Part shown: piece by piece, positions 45,417 through 53,731 of the stretch
Layout of the letters: each line of letters opens with the position of its first letter
How positions within the stretch are numbered: position 1 is the stretch's first letter
Origin: DATARH01 sp050246595
Lineage (GTDB): Bacteria > Pseudomonadota > Alphaproteobacteria > ATCC43930 > CGMCC-115725
Reading direction: 5' to 3'
DNA length: 64,000 nucleotides
Assembly (NCBI GenBank): GCA_050246595.1
Contig: JBFWVT010000005.1
Span: 62,001-126,000 of the forward strand
Translations under genes and position numbers: made by a program
The notes under the pieces: model-generated
What the model was told of the DNA's origin: nothing
Database searches by the model: none
What the model saw: only the letters and a program-made list of their open reading frames with translations

Positions 45417-47681
45417 TCAGCTGTAGTATTCTTTGTAATAGCGTCGGCCATAATAATACGAATAGGCGTCCTTGCCGTATTTCTGCGCCTGGCGCTCGTT
45501 GACCAGGTTGAAGGCGATACCGGCTATCTTGCGGTGGCCGGAAAGCCGTTCGACGGTCTCCTTGACCAATTCGCGGGCGGTGACGCCCCAACGCACGATC
45601 ATGACGATCTTGTCGCTGAAATTCGACACGATCACCGGATCGACAACGAGGCCGGTCGGCGGCGTATCGATAATGACCAGGTCGTAATCCTCCCTGAACC
45701 CGGCCACCAGATTCTTCATGCGCTCCGAGTTCAGCAGGTCGGTCGGGTTCTGCGTCTTGCCGCCGGCCCCGATAGTCCAGTATCCGCCGCTCTCGTAGAA
45801 GCGGATCGCCGCTTCGCCAGTAGCGTCGCCGACCAGCAGATCGACCAGCCCGGGCTCGTTCTGCAACCCGAAAACCCGCGTCGCGCTGGGGTGCCGCAAA
45901 TCGGCGTCGATATACAGGACCCGCAGTCCCCCGCTTGCGGCCGAGGCCGCGAGCGACAGACTGATCGTGGTCTTTCCCTCTTCTGGAAGCGCCGAGGTGA
46001 CCTGTACGATCTTTGGCGGGTGATCGACATCGGTCATATGCACGCCGCTGCGCAGCGAGCGGATCGCTTCGCTGTAGCGGGACAAGGGCTTGATCGTCGG
46101 GATTGCATGGATCGGGATCTTCGTCCCGTCCGCCGACAGGTCGCGCGAACTCACGCGGCTCACCGAGGCCAGCAACGGCAGCCCCAGGAAATCCTCGACC
46201 TGTTTCGGTGTCGTAAACCCGGAATTGAGCCTGTCCCTGGCGAATGCGCCGCCGACGCCGAAAAACAGGCCAACCAGCAACGTCATGCTCATGAACCGCG
46301 TCTTGTTCGGATAGCTCGGATTGCCCGGTACAAGCGCCGGCGTAATGATCCGAACCTCCTGCGGTTCGAAGGTCGATTGTTCCTCGGTGACTTTCGCCTG
46401 TTTGAGAAAGTCCTCGAACAGCGTTTTGTTCACCGCGGCAGTGCGCTCCAGTTCGCGTAGGCGAACCGCCGTCGCGTCATCCAGACTGCTCCGGCCGGTG
46501 GCCTGCTGCAAATTCTGTTCGAGCGAGGCGACTCGAGCCCGCGCCAGCTCGTATTCGTTGCGAATGCCGGCGGCGAGCCGCGCGGTCTCCGAACCGATCG
46601 AGCGTTCGACGTCCCGGAGTTGCGCGCGGATATTGATGACCAGCGGGTGGCCCCGGTTGTACCGCGCCAGCAGGTCCGCCTCCTGGGCCGAGATATTGGC
46701 CTGATCCCGGCGCAGGGTTTGCAACGTGCTCGCCTTGGCGATGTCCGGCATGTTTTCGAGACTGCCGCCCTTTGCCTGAAGCGAGGTGAGGAGGTCGACG
46801 CGAGCCTTTTTTTGCGCCAGCTCGGCGCGCGCCTGGATCAGTGTCAGATTCAGTTCGGACAGCTGTTGCTGATTGAGCGTCGCGCCGCCGCTCTGCATCA
46901 GGCGGTGTTCGGCGCGGAAGCGGGCGACGGCTTCCTCGGACTCGCGCAGCTGCGCCCGCAGCCCAACCAACCGGTCGCCAAGCCAAGCCGAGGCGCGTTT
47001 CGCCGCCTCAAGACGGGCATCGAGCTTGTCGACCAGATAGGTCTCGGCGACCGCGTTGGTCAGCCGAGCCGCTTCGACGGGATCGGGCGAGGTCACCGAG
47101 ATCGTCAGCACATGACCCCGCTGCGGTGCGCGAGCAACATTGAGCGAGGTTCTCAGAGCCTCGATGGCGCGCAGCTCGGCCGCCGGTATCGCATCGGTCC
47201 CGACCACCAGCGGTTCCAGCAAAACCGAATTCGGATCGCTGCTCTCCGCTCTGCCGGAACCGATCAGCCCAAGGACAAAGCCGCGCGCCGCGCCGAGCAG
47301 GCCAGCTTCGTCAGAAGCGGGGACCGGATCGGCGGCGGCTGAAGCGGTTGGGACAAGGTGGGCGCGCTCGACGACCCGCCGCAGAAACACGGTCGAGCGG
47401 ATGATCGCGATCTGGCTGTCGATCACCGCGAGGTTGAGCCGCGACTGGGCGAGCATGACATCGCCGCCCGGCATCTTCTCCGTTTGCGGATCGAGCAGGA
47501 CCTGGGCGGTCGCCGTATAGAGACGGGTTTGATTGAGCAGGTAGGCCGCGCCGACGACGAGTACGATCGCTGTTACCGCGGCGATGAATTTCCAATGCCG
47601 CCAGGCGAAGCTGACCCACTCGCGCAAGTCGAACGCCTCGTGCCGGGAGCCGACGCCAGGCGTATCGGGTTTATCTCGCAT
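45417..47681 (-). CDS. Chain-length determinant / tyrosine autokinase (Wzc-like)
   Basis: 754 residues. The N-terminal Wzz domain includes a membrane helix (FIAAVTAIVLVVGAAYLL, ~32-50) and a long periplasmic coiled coil (~200-420), with a second helix near 455-475 (MSMTLLVGLFFGVGGAFA). The cytoplasmic BY-kinase has Walker A SALPEEGKTTISLSLA (~565), Walker A' VLYIDADLRHPSATRVFG and Walker B VIIDTPP. The tail has nine tyrosines in the last 20 residues, the autophosphorylation cluster. It controls polymer length together with the outer-membrane exporter coded just upstream. Confidence 0.94.
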   Translation of the reverse strand: MRDKPDTPGVGSRHEAFDLREWVSFAWRHWKFIAAVTAIVLVVGAAYLLNQTRLYTATAQVLLDPQTEKMPGGDVMLAQSRLNLAVIDSQIAIIRSTVFLRRVVERAHLVPTASAAADPVPASDEAGLLGAARGFVLGLIGSGRAESSDPNSVLLEPLVVGTDAIPAAELRAIEALRTSLNVARAPQRGHVLTISVTSPDPVEAARLTNAVAETYLVDKLDARLEAAKRASAWLGDRLVGLRAQLRESEEAVARFRAEHRLMQSGGATLNQQQLSELNLTLIQARAELAQKKARVDLLTSLQAKGGSLENMPDIAKASTLQTLRRDQANISAQEADLLARYNRGHPLVINIRAQLRDVERSIGSETARLAAGIRNEYELARARVASLEQNLQQATGRSSLDDATAVRLRELERTAAVNKTLFEDFLKQAKVTEEQSTFEPQEVRIITPALVPGNPSYPNKTRFMSMTLLVGLFFGVGGAFARDRLNSGFTTPKQVEDFLGLPLLASVSRVSSRDLSADGTKIPIHAIPTIKPLSRYSEAIRSLRSGVHMTDVDHPPKIVQVTSALPEEGKTTISLSLAASAASGGLRVLYIDADLRHPSATRVFGLQNEPGLVDLLVGDATGEAAIRFYESGGYWTIGAGGKTQNPTDLLNSERMKNLVAGFREDYDLVIIDTPPTGLVVDPVIVSNFSDKIVMIVRWGVTARELVKETVERLSGHRKIAGIAFNLVNERQAQKYGKDAYSYYYGRRYYKEYYS

Positions 47682-47945
47682 CGGACGCGGCCGGCTCGGG
47701 GCAAACGGGCATTGGCTCTATCGACGTCGCGGGGAGTGCGTCAGTACCGGCGCGGCATGCTACCGCCATTCGGGTGAAGCGTTCGGCCAGACCCGTCGAT
47801 TCCCTTTCGGCATTCGGCCGATCCGTCGCGGCTGCCGCCCCCTTGATCGGCCGTGACCGTCGCACAGGCGCGGATGCGGCGCAAGGCGTCCCGATCCGGC
47901 AGCCGATCGGCCATCTCGGGACGCGAAAGCCGGGTGGGAATGGTG

Positions 47946-48509
47946 TCAAAAGTAGCGGCGCGGCACCTGGATGATGTCGCCGGGCAGAATGGGGATCGGC
48001 TTTGATACGTCGTAGGCGCGCATCTCGCCTTCTCCGGCCTGCTGTATCAGCACCGTCGATTGGCTTGCCCGGTACGTCGTGCCGCCGGCGGTCGCGATGG
48101 CGCTCATGACGTTCAAACCGCTCGAATACGGGTAGGAGCCCGGTTTTTCGACCTCGCCGAGGATGTAAAACGGGCGGAATTCGAGGATCGAGACGGTGAC
48201 TTTGGGGTCCTTCAAGTAGCCGCTGCGCAGGCTGGCTTCGAGTTCCCGTGCCAGATCGTTCTGCGTCAGTCCCGCCGCCTTGACCGTGCCGGCCAGCGGC
48301 AGCGAAATGAACCCGCTCGGATCGATCTGATACTCGCCGCTCAGCGAGTTTTCGCCAAACACCGTGACCCGGATCTTCTCGCCTGCCTGAAGGCGGGGCG
48401 GGGCGGCGGCGGCGGCGCGAATCTTTTCGAGGTCGGCCGGCGTGGCCGGCGGTGCGCCGCCGCCGCCACAGGCCGACAGCAGGACGCAAGCCGCAACGGC
48501 GAGGCGCAT
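47946..48509 (-). CDS. Polysaccharide export lipoprotein (Wza/OPX family)
   Basis: A 187-residue protein with a lipoprotein signal (MRLAVAACVLLSAC, lipobox LSAC). The PES domain is IRVTVFGENSLSGEYQIDPSGFISLPLAGTVKAAGLTQNDLARELEASLRSGYLKDPKVTVSILEFRPFYILGEVEKPGSYPY and is followed by one SLBB repeat ending IPILPGDIIQVPRRYF. It is short, like the OPX proteins that form a periplasmic/outer-membrane channel base rather than the full Wza octamer. A 264-base gap without detectable gene separates it from the kinase gene. Confidence 0.9.
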   Translation of the reverse strand: MRLAVAACVLLSACGGGGAPPATPADLEKIRAAAAAPPRLQAGEKIRVTVFGENSLSGEYQIDPSGFISLPLAGTVKAAGLTQNDLARELEASLRSGYLKDPKVTVSILEFRPFYILGEVEKPGSYPYSSGLNVMSAIATAGGTTYRASQSTVLIQQAGEGEMRAYDVSKPIPILPGDIIQVPRRYF

Positions 48510-48651
48510 GGGCGAACACCGCGATACAACCGGCCGGGCCGATCCGCGAGCGCGATCCAACATGTCCGATGCCCCCTCCGCACCGGATCAGATTCCGTAA
48601 AACGCAACTTCGTGCAAGCCCGCGAAAGCAATCGCGACGGTCGCAGGACGC

Positions 48652-49404
48652 TCAGGCGACCGAAAGGAACCGGGGCTGATCGGTTCCCAGAACGGCGCAG
48701 GTCAGCCGCCCGGTGATGAACGCGCCGGTATCGACATTGATGCGGTTCGGGCGGATTTCGGGACACGGTGACGGCGTATGCCCGTGCACCACGATCTTTC
48801 CGTAATCGGTTCGATTGTGAAGAAACGCATCGCGGATCCATAAAAGATCGTGTTCACGCTGCTGCGGGAACGGGACGCCCGGACGTATGCCTGCATGACA
48901 GAAAAAATACCGGCCGACGCTCAGGCAAACACGCAGCGAGGCGAAGAACGCCATATGCGTACGCGGCAGCGCCTTCTCGAACGCCACAGCGGCCGGCTCG
49001 TAACCGCGGCCGCGCATCAGCGGCCCGACATCGACCCCGTAGGAATGCAGAGTTTCGAGACCGCCATTGCGCGACCACCCGGCGCCCGCGGACGGGTCGC
49101 GCAGGAACTGGACGAGCATCTCCTCGTGGTTGCCCTTGAGCGCGACAAACTTCGTCGGGAACGGATTTTCGGCGAGGCGCTCGACGACGCCGCGCGAGTC
49201 GGACCCCCGGTCCACATAGTCGCCGATCGTGACCGTCAGGGCGTGCCCGATCGGATGCGCCACCAAATCGTCGCGGATCGCTTCGATCATGCGATCGAGC
49301 AGGTCGCGGCGGCCGTGAATATCGCCGATCGCGTAGATGCGCCGCGGCTCCGACAGGATCGGCTGCCGGATCGCCGCCGCTTCACGGGATTGCAGGTGAA
49401 CCAT
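48652..49404 (-). CDS. Calcineurin-like metallophosphatase (PrpA/ApaH-type)
   Basis: The 250-residue product has the full PPP-family set: YAIGDIHGRRDLLDRM, TIGDYVDRGSDSRGV, ALKGNHEEML, and C-terminal FCHAGIRPG and VVHGHTPSP. These supply the dinuclear metal ligands and the phosphate-binding residues. Relatives are bacterial Ser/Thr/Tyr or diadenosine-polyphosphate phosphatases. Location beside the tyrosine-kinase exporter genes suggests it could dephosphorylate the kinase or another locus protein; this is inference. ATG at 49404 is chosen; a much longer frame upstream lacks support. Divergent from the antiterminator gene. Confidence 0.85.
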   Translation of the reverse strand: MVHLQSREAAAIRQPILSEPRRIYAIGDIHGRRDLLDRMIEAIRDDLVAHPIGHALTVTIGDYVDRGSDSRGVVERLAENPFPTKFVALKGNHEEMLVQFLRDPSAGAGWSRNGGLETLHSYGVDVGPLMRGRGYEPAAVAFEKALPRTHMAFFASLRVCLSVGRYFFCHAGIRPGVPFPQQREHDLLWIRDAFLHNRTDYGKIVVHGHTPSPCPEIRPNRINVDTGAFITGRLTCAVLGTDQPRFLSVA

Positions 49405-49559
49405 GCCGCGCGATCGTGCCAGCTTGGCCCTGCCGGGTCCAGCACGGTTGCAGTGTCGCCGATTTCGCGACAGCCGGGTTTCCCAAGCGCGGGCCGCGCT
49501 TGCCGCGCCGCTTCCAGCCTCATACGATCGCAACGGGATAGGGGACATTGCCGCCAGAG

Positions 49560-50135
49560 ATGAACGTACAGAATGCGAACCGCGTCGAAGGACCCGGCAG
49601 AGTGCCCGCGAATACCATTCCGCTTGGGCTCGCATCCGGCGAGCGGTGGTTCGCCGTCAACACGCAGCCTCTCGCAGAGGCACGCGCGCAGCGGAACCTG
49701 GAAAATCAGGGATTCCGCATATTTATGCCGCGGCGTCGCAAAATGCTCCGCCATGCACGCAGGCTGACCCAGGCCGACGCGCCGCTGTTTCCGCGTTACC
49801 TGTTTATCGCCTTCGATCCGCGCCGGGACCCGTGGCGCAAGATCAACAGCACATTTGGCGTGTCGCGTCTGGTCATGCAGGGCGAGGCGCCGCCTCCGGT
49901 CCCGGACGGCGTCATCGAGGCGCTGATCGCGGTCACGGTGGATGGCGGCATCGTCGATCTCGCGGCAAAGCTGCGCGAGGGCAGCCCCGTCCGGGTAATG
50001 GCCGGCCCGTTTGCCGACCAGCTTGCCATGCTCGAACAGCTCGACGGCTCGGGCCGCGCCTGCATCCTGCTCGACATTCTGGGAAGGCAGGTTCGGACGA
50101 CAACCGAACGACGCAATCTGATGCCGGTCGGCTGA
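49560..50135 (+). CDS. NusG/RfaH-like transcription antiterminator of the polysaccharide locus
   Basis: A 191-residue NusG paralogue. The NGN domain covers ~residues 28-135: RWFAVNTQPLAEARAQRNLENQGFRIFMPRRRKML, then PLFPRYLFIAFDPRRDPWRKINSTFGVSRLVMQGE. The KOW domain is KLREGSPVRVMAGPFADQLAMLEQLDGSGRACILLDILGRQVRTTTERRNLMPVG. Such specialised paralogues bind RNA polymerase and help it through long polysaccharide operons. It lies first in the plus-strand arm, 11 bases before a glycosyltransferase. Start ATG 49560, with a TTG at 49548 possible. Confidence 0.92.
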   Translation: MNVQNANRVEGPGRVPANTIPLGLASGERWFAVNTQPLAEARAQRNLENQGFRIFMPRRRKMLRHARRLTQADAPLFPRYLFIAFDPRRDPWRKINSTFGVSRLVMQGEAPPPVPDGVIEALIAVTVDGGIVDLAAKLREGSPVRVMAGPFADQLAMLEQLDGSGRACILLDILGRQVRTTTERRNLMPVG

Positions 50136-50146
50136 CGAGCCGCACC

Positions 50147-51331
50147 GTGAGTCTGCGACCGGAGCCGACGCTGTTTTATGTCGTGGACTGGCTGCCGCCG
50201 GATTTTGGCGCGGTCGGTCAATATGCCGACCGGTACGCGAGCGAAATGGCGCGGGCCGGACGGCGTGTCTGCCTGATCGGGCTCACCAGCGGCGAAGCGC
50301 GCCGGACTAATTTCGCTCTTGGAGGCGGCGCTCTCGAAACCGTCCGGCTGCCGGCCACCGCTTATGACAAGTCGCGAGTCGCCGATCGCTTCTTGTGGAC
50401 TCTGGGCGTCTGCGCGCGCCTGCTCCGGGAAGTCGTGCGCCGGCGCGATTCATACCGAGCCGAGTTGCTGTTTACCGGGGCACCGCCATTTTTCTTGTAT
50501 TTCGCGGTCCTGGCAAAGCTTGTGCGGCGGGTTCGTCTGATCTATCGCATCACCGATTTCTATCCGGAAGTTCTTATCGCCGAATTCGGCGGCCGGCATC
50601 TCTTCCTATCCTTGTTGCGGCGGGCGACATGGTTGCTGCGGCGACAAGCGATCGATCGTTTCGAGGTGCTGGGCCTCGATCAGCGTCGGATGTTGATCAA
50701 GGGCGGCATCGGCGCCGATCGCATCACCGTCAGGCGCGACACCTCGCCGGTGGCGGTGACCGGGAGCGAACCGGCGCTGCCGCCTCCCCCCGAACTGGCG
50801 AACCGCAGAATTCTGCTCTATTCGGGCAATTGCGGCGTGCCGCATGAAATCGAGACCGTCATCGCCGGTCTCGTCCGGCATCACCGCGAAGGCAGCGGGC
50901 GATTCGGTCTTTGGCTGAATGCGACGGGCCGCAATGCCGACAGGCTCGAAGCGGCGTTGCGCGACGCGGGTGTCCCGGTGGCGCGCGGCAGGACAGTCCC
51001 GCTGCACCGGCTCGCCGGGCTGCTGATAGCCGCGGATGCACACCTTGTGACGCTGCGGCCGCAGTTTTCCGGGATCGTCCTGCCGTCAAAAATCTACGCG
51101 TGTCTGGCCACGCGGCGGCCGATTATTTTTGTCGGCCCGCAAAGCTCGGATGTGCATCATCTGTGTCTGGAAAGCGCGGGCGCCTCTTATCAGCATATCG
51201 ATCCCGGCGATCCCACCGCCTTCGCGACCGCGCTTGAGCGGCTGGCCGATTCGGTCGGTACAGCGCCCTCGGACAACCCAGCCCGGATCGGTTCGATTTT
51301 ACAACCGGCCGGTCCGGCGATATTGGAGTGA
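50147..51331 (+). CDS. Glycosyltransferase (GT4-like)
   Basis: A protein of 394 residues starting GTG at 50147. LFYVVDWLPPDFGAVGQYADRYASEMARAGRRVCLIGLTS begins a WcaI-like acceptor half; YRITDFYPEVLIAEFGG follows. The donor half has RILLYSGNCGVPHEIETVIAGL and LRPQFSGIVLPSKIYACLATRRPIIFVGPQSSDVHHL. It is 11 bases after the antiterminator and 21 bases before the epimerase gene, so the three form one operon. Confidence 0.82.
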   Translation: MSLRPEPTLFYVVDWLPPDFGAVGQYADRYASEMARAGRRVCLIGLTSGEARRTNFALGGGALETVRLPATAYDKSRVADRFLWTLGVCARLLREVVRRRDSYRAELLFTGAPPFFLYFAVLAKLVRRVRLIYRITDFYPEVLIAEFGGRHLFLSLLRRATWLLRRQAIDRFEVLGLDQRRMLIKGGIGADRITVRRDTSPVAVTGSEPALPPPPELANRRILLYSGNCGVPHEIETVIAGLVRHHREGSGRFGLWLNATGRNADRLEAALRDAGVPVARGRTVPLHRLAGLLIAADAHLVTLRPQFSGIVLPSKIYACLATRRPIIFVGPQSSDVHHLCLESAGASYQHIDPGDPTAFATALERLADSVGTAPSDNPARIGSILQPAGPAILE

Positions 51332-51352
51332 GCGCGACAGTGGAGTGAGATC

Positions 51353-52348
51353 TTGGGGCTCATTCTCGTGACCGGGGCTGGGGGGTTTATCGGCGGCCAT
51401 CTGATCCGGCGCCTGGTCGAGCGCGGTCTGGCGGTGCGCGGGGTCGATTGCAAACCCGTCGAGAACTGGATTTTCCGCTCGCCCGATGCGGAGAACCTGG
51501 TGCACGACCTTGCAGAAAAGGACGCCTGTTATCGGGTCATGAAAGGCGTCGAGACCGTATACAATTTCGCGGCCGATATGGGAGGGATGGGGTTTATCGA
51601 AAACAACAAGGCCGCCTGCATGCTGTCGGTGCTGATAAACACGCACCTGTTGATGGCGGCGCGGGACAGCGGCGCGGCGCGTTTCCTCTTCGCCTCTTCC
51701 GCCTGTGTCTACCCCGATTACCGTCAGGCGGATACGGAAGTCTGCGGGCTGCGCGAGAGCGACGCCTACCCGGCAATGCCGGAGGACGGGTATGGCTGGG
51801 AGAAGCTGTTCGGCGAAAGAATGTGCCGCCATTTCCGCGAGGATTTCGGCCTGGAGACGCGCATTGCCCGCTATCACAACATCTACGGCCCGTTCGGGGT
51901 CTGGGATGGCGGCCGTGAAAAAGCGCCGGCGGCAATCGCACGCAAGGTCGCGATCGCCGCGATCACCGGCCGTCACGAGATCGAGATCTGGGGTGACGGG
52001 CGGCAGGTGCGCAGCTTTACCTATATCGATGATTGCCTGCGTGGGACGGAACTGCTGATGCAGTCCGATCTTGCCGAGCCGCTCAATATCGGCAGCGACG
52101 AGAGGGTCAGTATCGATCAGCTCGTGGACATCGTCGAGGCGATCGCCGGGGTGAAGCTGGCGCGGCGCTACAATCTCGAAGCGCCGAGGGGGGTCCGGGG
52201 TCGCAACAGCGACAACACGCTGGTATCGCGCGTGCTGGGCTGGGCGCCGGCGACACCGCTGCAACGTGGCATGGAGAAGACCTATGCCTGGGTTTACGAT
52301 CAGGTCAAGGAGCGCGCCGACCGCCTCGCGATGGCTGCCGCCGCTTGA
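51353..52348 (+). CDS. GDP-mannose 3,5-epimerase-like enzyme
   Basis: The protein has 331 residues. The Rossmann motif is TGAGGFIG (7-14). The catalytic set matches plant GME: Cys118 in SSACVYP, Tyr147/Lys151 in YGWEK, and Lys189 in GGREKAPAA. Stretches NFAADMGGMGFI, RYHNIYGPFGVWDGG, EIWGDGRQVRSFTYIDDC, EPLNIGSDE and GVRGRNSDNTL are nearly plant-like. Plant GME converts GDP-D-mannose to GDP-L-galactose and GDP-L-gulose, and the polymer may therefore contain one of these sugars. Start TTG 51353, with GGAG seven bases before; no ATG fits. Overlaps the following gene's 5' end. Confidence 0.9.
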   Translation: MGLILVTGAGGFIGGHLIRRLVERGLAVRGVDCKPVENWIFRSPDAENLVHDLAEKDACYRVMKGVETVYNFAADMGGMGFIENNKAACMLSVLINTHLLMAARDSGAARFLFASSACVYPDYRQADTEVCGLRESDAYPAMPEDGYGWEKLFGERMCRHFREDFGLETRIARYHNIYGPFGVWDGGREKAPAAIARKVAIAAITGRHEIEIWGDGRQVRSFTYIDDCLRGTELLMQSDLAEPLNIGSDERVSIDQLVDIVEAIAGVKLARRYNLEAPRGVRGRNSDNTLVSRVLGWAPATPLQRGMEKTYAWVYDQVKERADRLAMAAAA

Positions 52349-52940
52349 GGCGAGGCTCGCGGCGGCGGCTCTTGTCCTGTCGATCCCGGGCTGTACGCCG
52401 GCCGCCGAATTGGCCGCACGCCAGGGTGCGGAGCCGGCCGCAATCGCCGCCGCAATCTGCCGCGAAGTGCGGAAAACCGACGGCGACTGCGAAAATGTAA
52501 GGCTGGCCAACCGGGCCTCGGAGATCGCCTACGCAACCTGTCTCGGCTACAATCGGCGCGACCTCCTGGTGTGCAGCCGGCTGAGGCAAGCCTACGAAGA
52601 CGACATCCGGGCAGAATTCGGGACGCGGCAACCTCCGGGCACCGCCGGGCCTCCCTCGTCGGAAAAGCACCGCGCGCTCGCCGGTCTGCAAGCGGACGCG
52701 CAGTACCGCACCGCCGAAGCGCTCTACAAGGCGGCCAACAGCGATGCCGACACGTTCCAGGCCGCGCTGCTGATCCCAGATATCCGTAAAAAGATCGAAA
52801 CCGCACTCGGAACGCGGCTTTCCGATGCGCAATTGCGCGCGCTGATCGATAATAACCGGGCCGAGGCCGTCTCCTGGTACGGTTTTGCGCAGCGTTTGCG
52901 GCCGGCGCGCGGGAACGCCGCAGAACGGCTGGGGAGCTGA
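52284..52940 (+). CDS. Hypothetical cysteine-containing lipoprotein
   Basis: About 218 residues, not recognised. A basic N-terminus leads into a short hydrophobic run and a possible lipobox (ALVLSIPGC), so export as a lipoprotein is plausible. Three further cysteines (CREVRKTDGDCENV, YATC) and a fourth (LLVC) lie within 60 residues downstream; the rest is Ala/Arg/Glu helix. No ATG or GTG lies at the expected place: the nearest in-frame starts (52284, 52266) overlap the epimerase gene by about 65-80 bases, or a rarer start such as CTG is used. Same strand and frame of transcription as the epimerase. Confidence 0.55.
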   Translation: MPGFTIRSRSAPTASRWLPPLEARLAAAALVLSIPGCTPAAELAARQGAEPAAIAAAICREVRKTDGDCENVRLANRASEIAYATCLGYNRRDLLVCSRLRQAYEDDIRAEFGTRQPPGTAGPPSSEKHRALAGLQADAQYRTAEALYKAANSDADTFQAALLIPDIRKKIETALGTRLSDAQLRALIDNNRAEAVSWYGFAQRLRPARGNAAERLGS

Positions 52941-52946
52941 GCCGCC

Positions 52947-53654
52947 TCACCGCGCGGGCGGCGATTTTAGCGCATCCTGCAACAGACGGTGGATCGCCAG
53001 CCGGTCGGTCGGACTTACCGGCGCGCCACTGCGGCGCGAGTGGAATTCGCCGTCCGGAGAAATCTCGATGTTTTCCGGGAAATAGCGGCTCGGTTTATTG
53101 TCGAGCAGCAGCTTTCCGAGTCCTTTCCCGCCCAGCGACCAGTTCCGCACCGGCCCTGTATCGAGATGGATAAAGCGCGAATTCGGATACCAGCCGACCC
53201 CGCCGCGCCGCATCGCGCGAGCCGCGAGCATCGCGTCTTCGAGCCGCGCCGGCAGGTAGATGTCGAGCGCCCGGCCGTAGAGATGCTGACTGCGCTCGGC
53301 GACGCCGAGCGTCGTGCGCGCCAGCATCGCATTGGTTTCCGGTGTGCGATACGCCGACAGCACGGTCGCCCGCCCCGCCCCGACCGCGTCGAGGACGCTT
53401 GCCAGGAAGTCGAGCAGCTCGATATCGATCGCGATCGCGGCGCCGCGGCGGAAGTCGCGCAGGAAATGCGACAGTTCCCGCAATGCCTCCGGGATCGGGC
53501 CGCTGTTGCTGCGATAGGGGCCGCTGAAACGTTCGCCGGTATGCGCGTTGACAAGATCGAGCCGCCGCCGCGCCGGCGCAGCGGGTATTGCTCCGGCCGA
53601 CCGTGGCATAAGCGCTGCTGTTGCGGCCAGGGTCAGAAATGACCGTCGATGCAT
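52947..53654 (-). CDS. Tat-exported DUF882 peptidase (YcbK-like, M15 fold)
   Basis: A 235-residue protein. The Tat signal is MHRRSFLTLAATAALMPRSAGA. The catalytic core is that of DUF882 zinc peptidases: VLSAYRTPETNAML, RSQHLYGRALDIYLP (zinc His and Asp), and GVGWYPNSRFIHLDTGPVRNW (zinc His). Relatives are D-alanyl peptidases or recycling enzymes of peptidoglycan cross-links, acting in the periplasm. ATG 53654 is chosen as it places the twin arginines near the start. It converges on the lipoprotein gene at 52940. Confidence 0.85.
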   Translation of the reverse strand: MHRRSFLTLAATAALMPRSAGAIPAAPARRRLDLVNAHTGERFSGPYRSNSGPIPEALRELSHFLRDFRRGAAIAIDIELLDFLASVLDAVGAGRATVLSAYRTPETNAMLARTTLGVAERSQHLYGRALDIYLPARLEDAMLAARAMRRGGVGWYPNSRFIHLDTGPVRNWSLGGKGLGKLLLDNKPSRYFPENIEISPDGEFHSRRSGAPVSPTDRLAIHRLLQDALKSPPAR

Positions 53655-53731
53655 GCGACCGGGTTTCTCTCGGTTTCGGCGTACTGCCGTAACCATAGAC
53701 CCTCTCGCGGTGGAGGAAATCCCGCAAATGC

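Noticed and set aside
47682..47945. A possible small gene between the Wza-like and kinase genes
   Set aside because: The open frames in it have no start site support and lie in phase with shadows of the neighbours.
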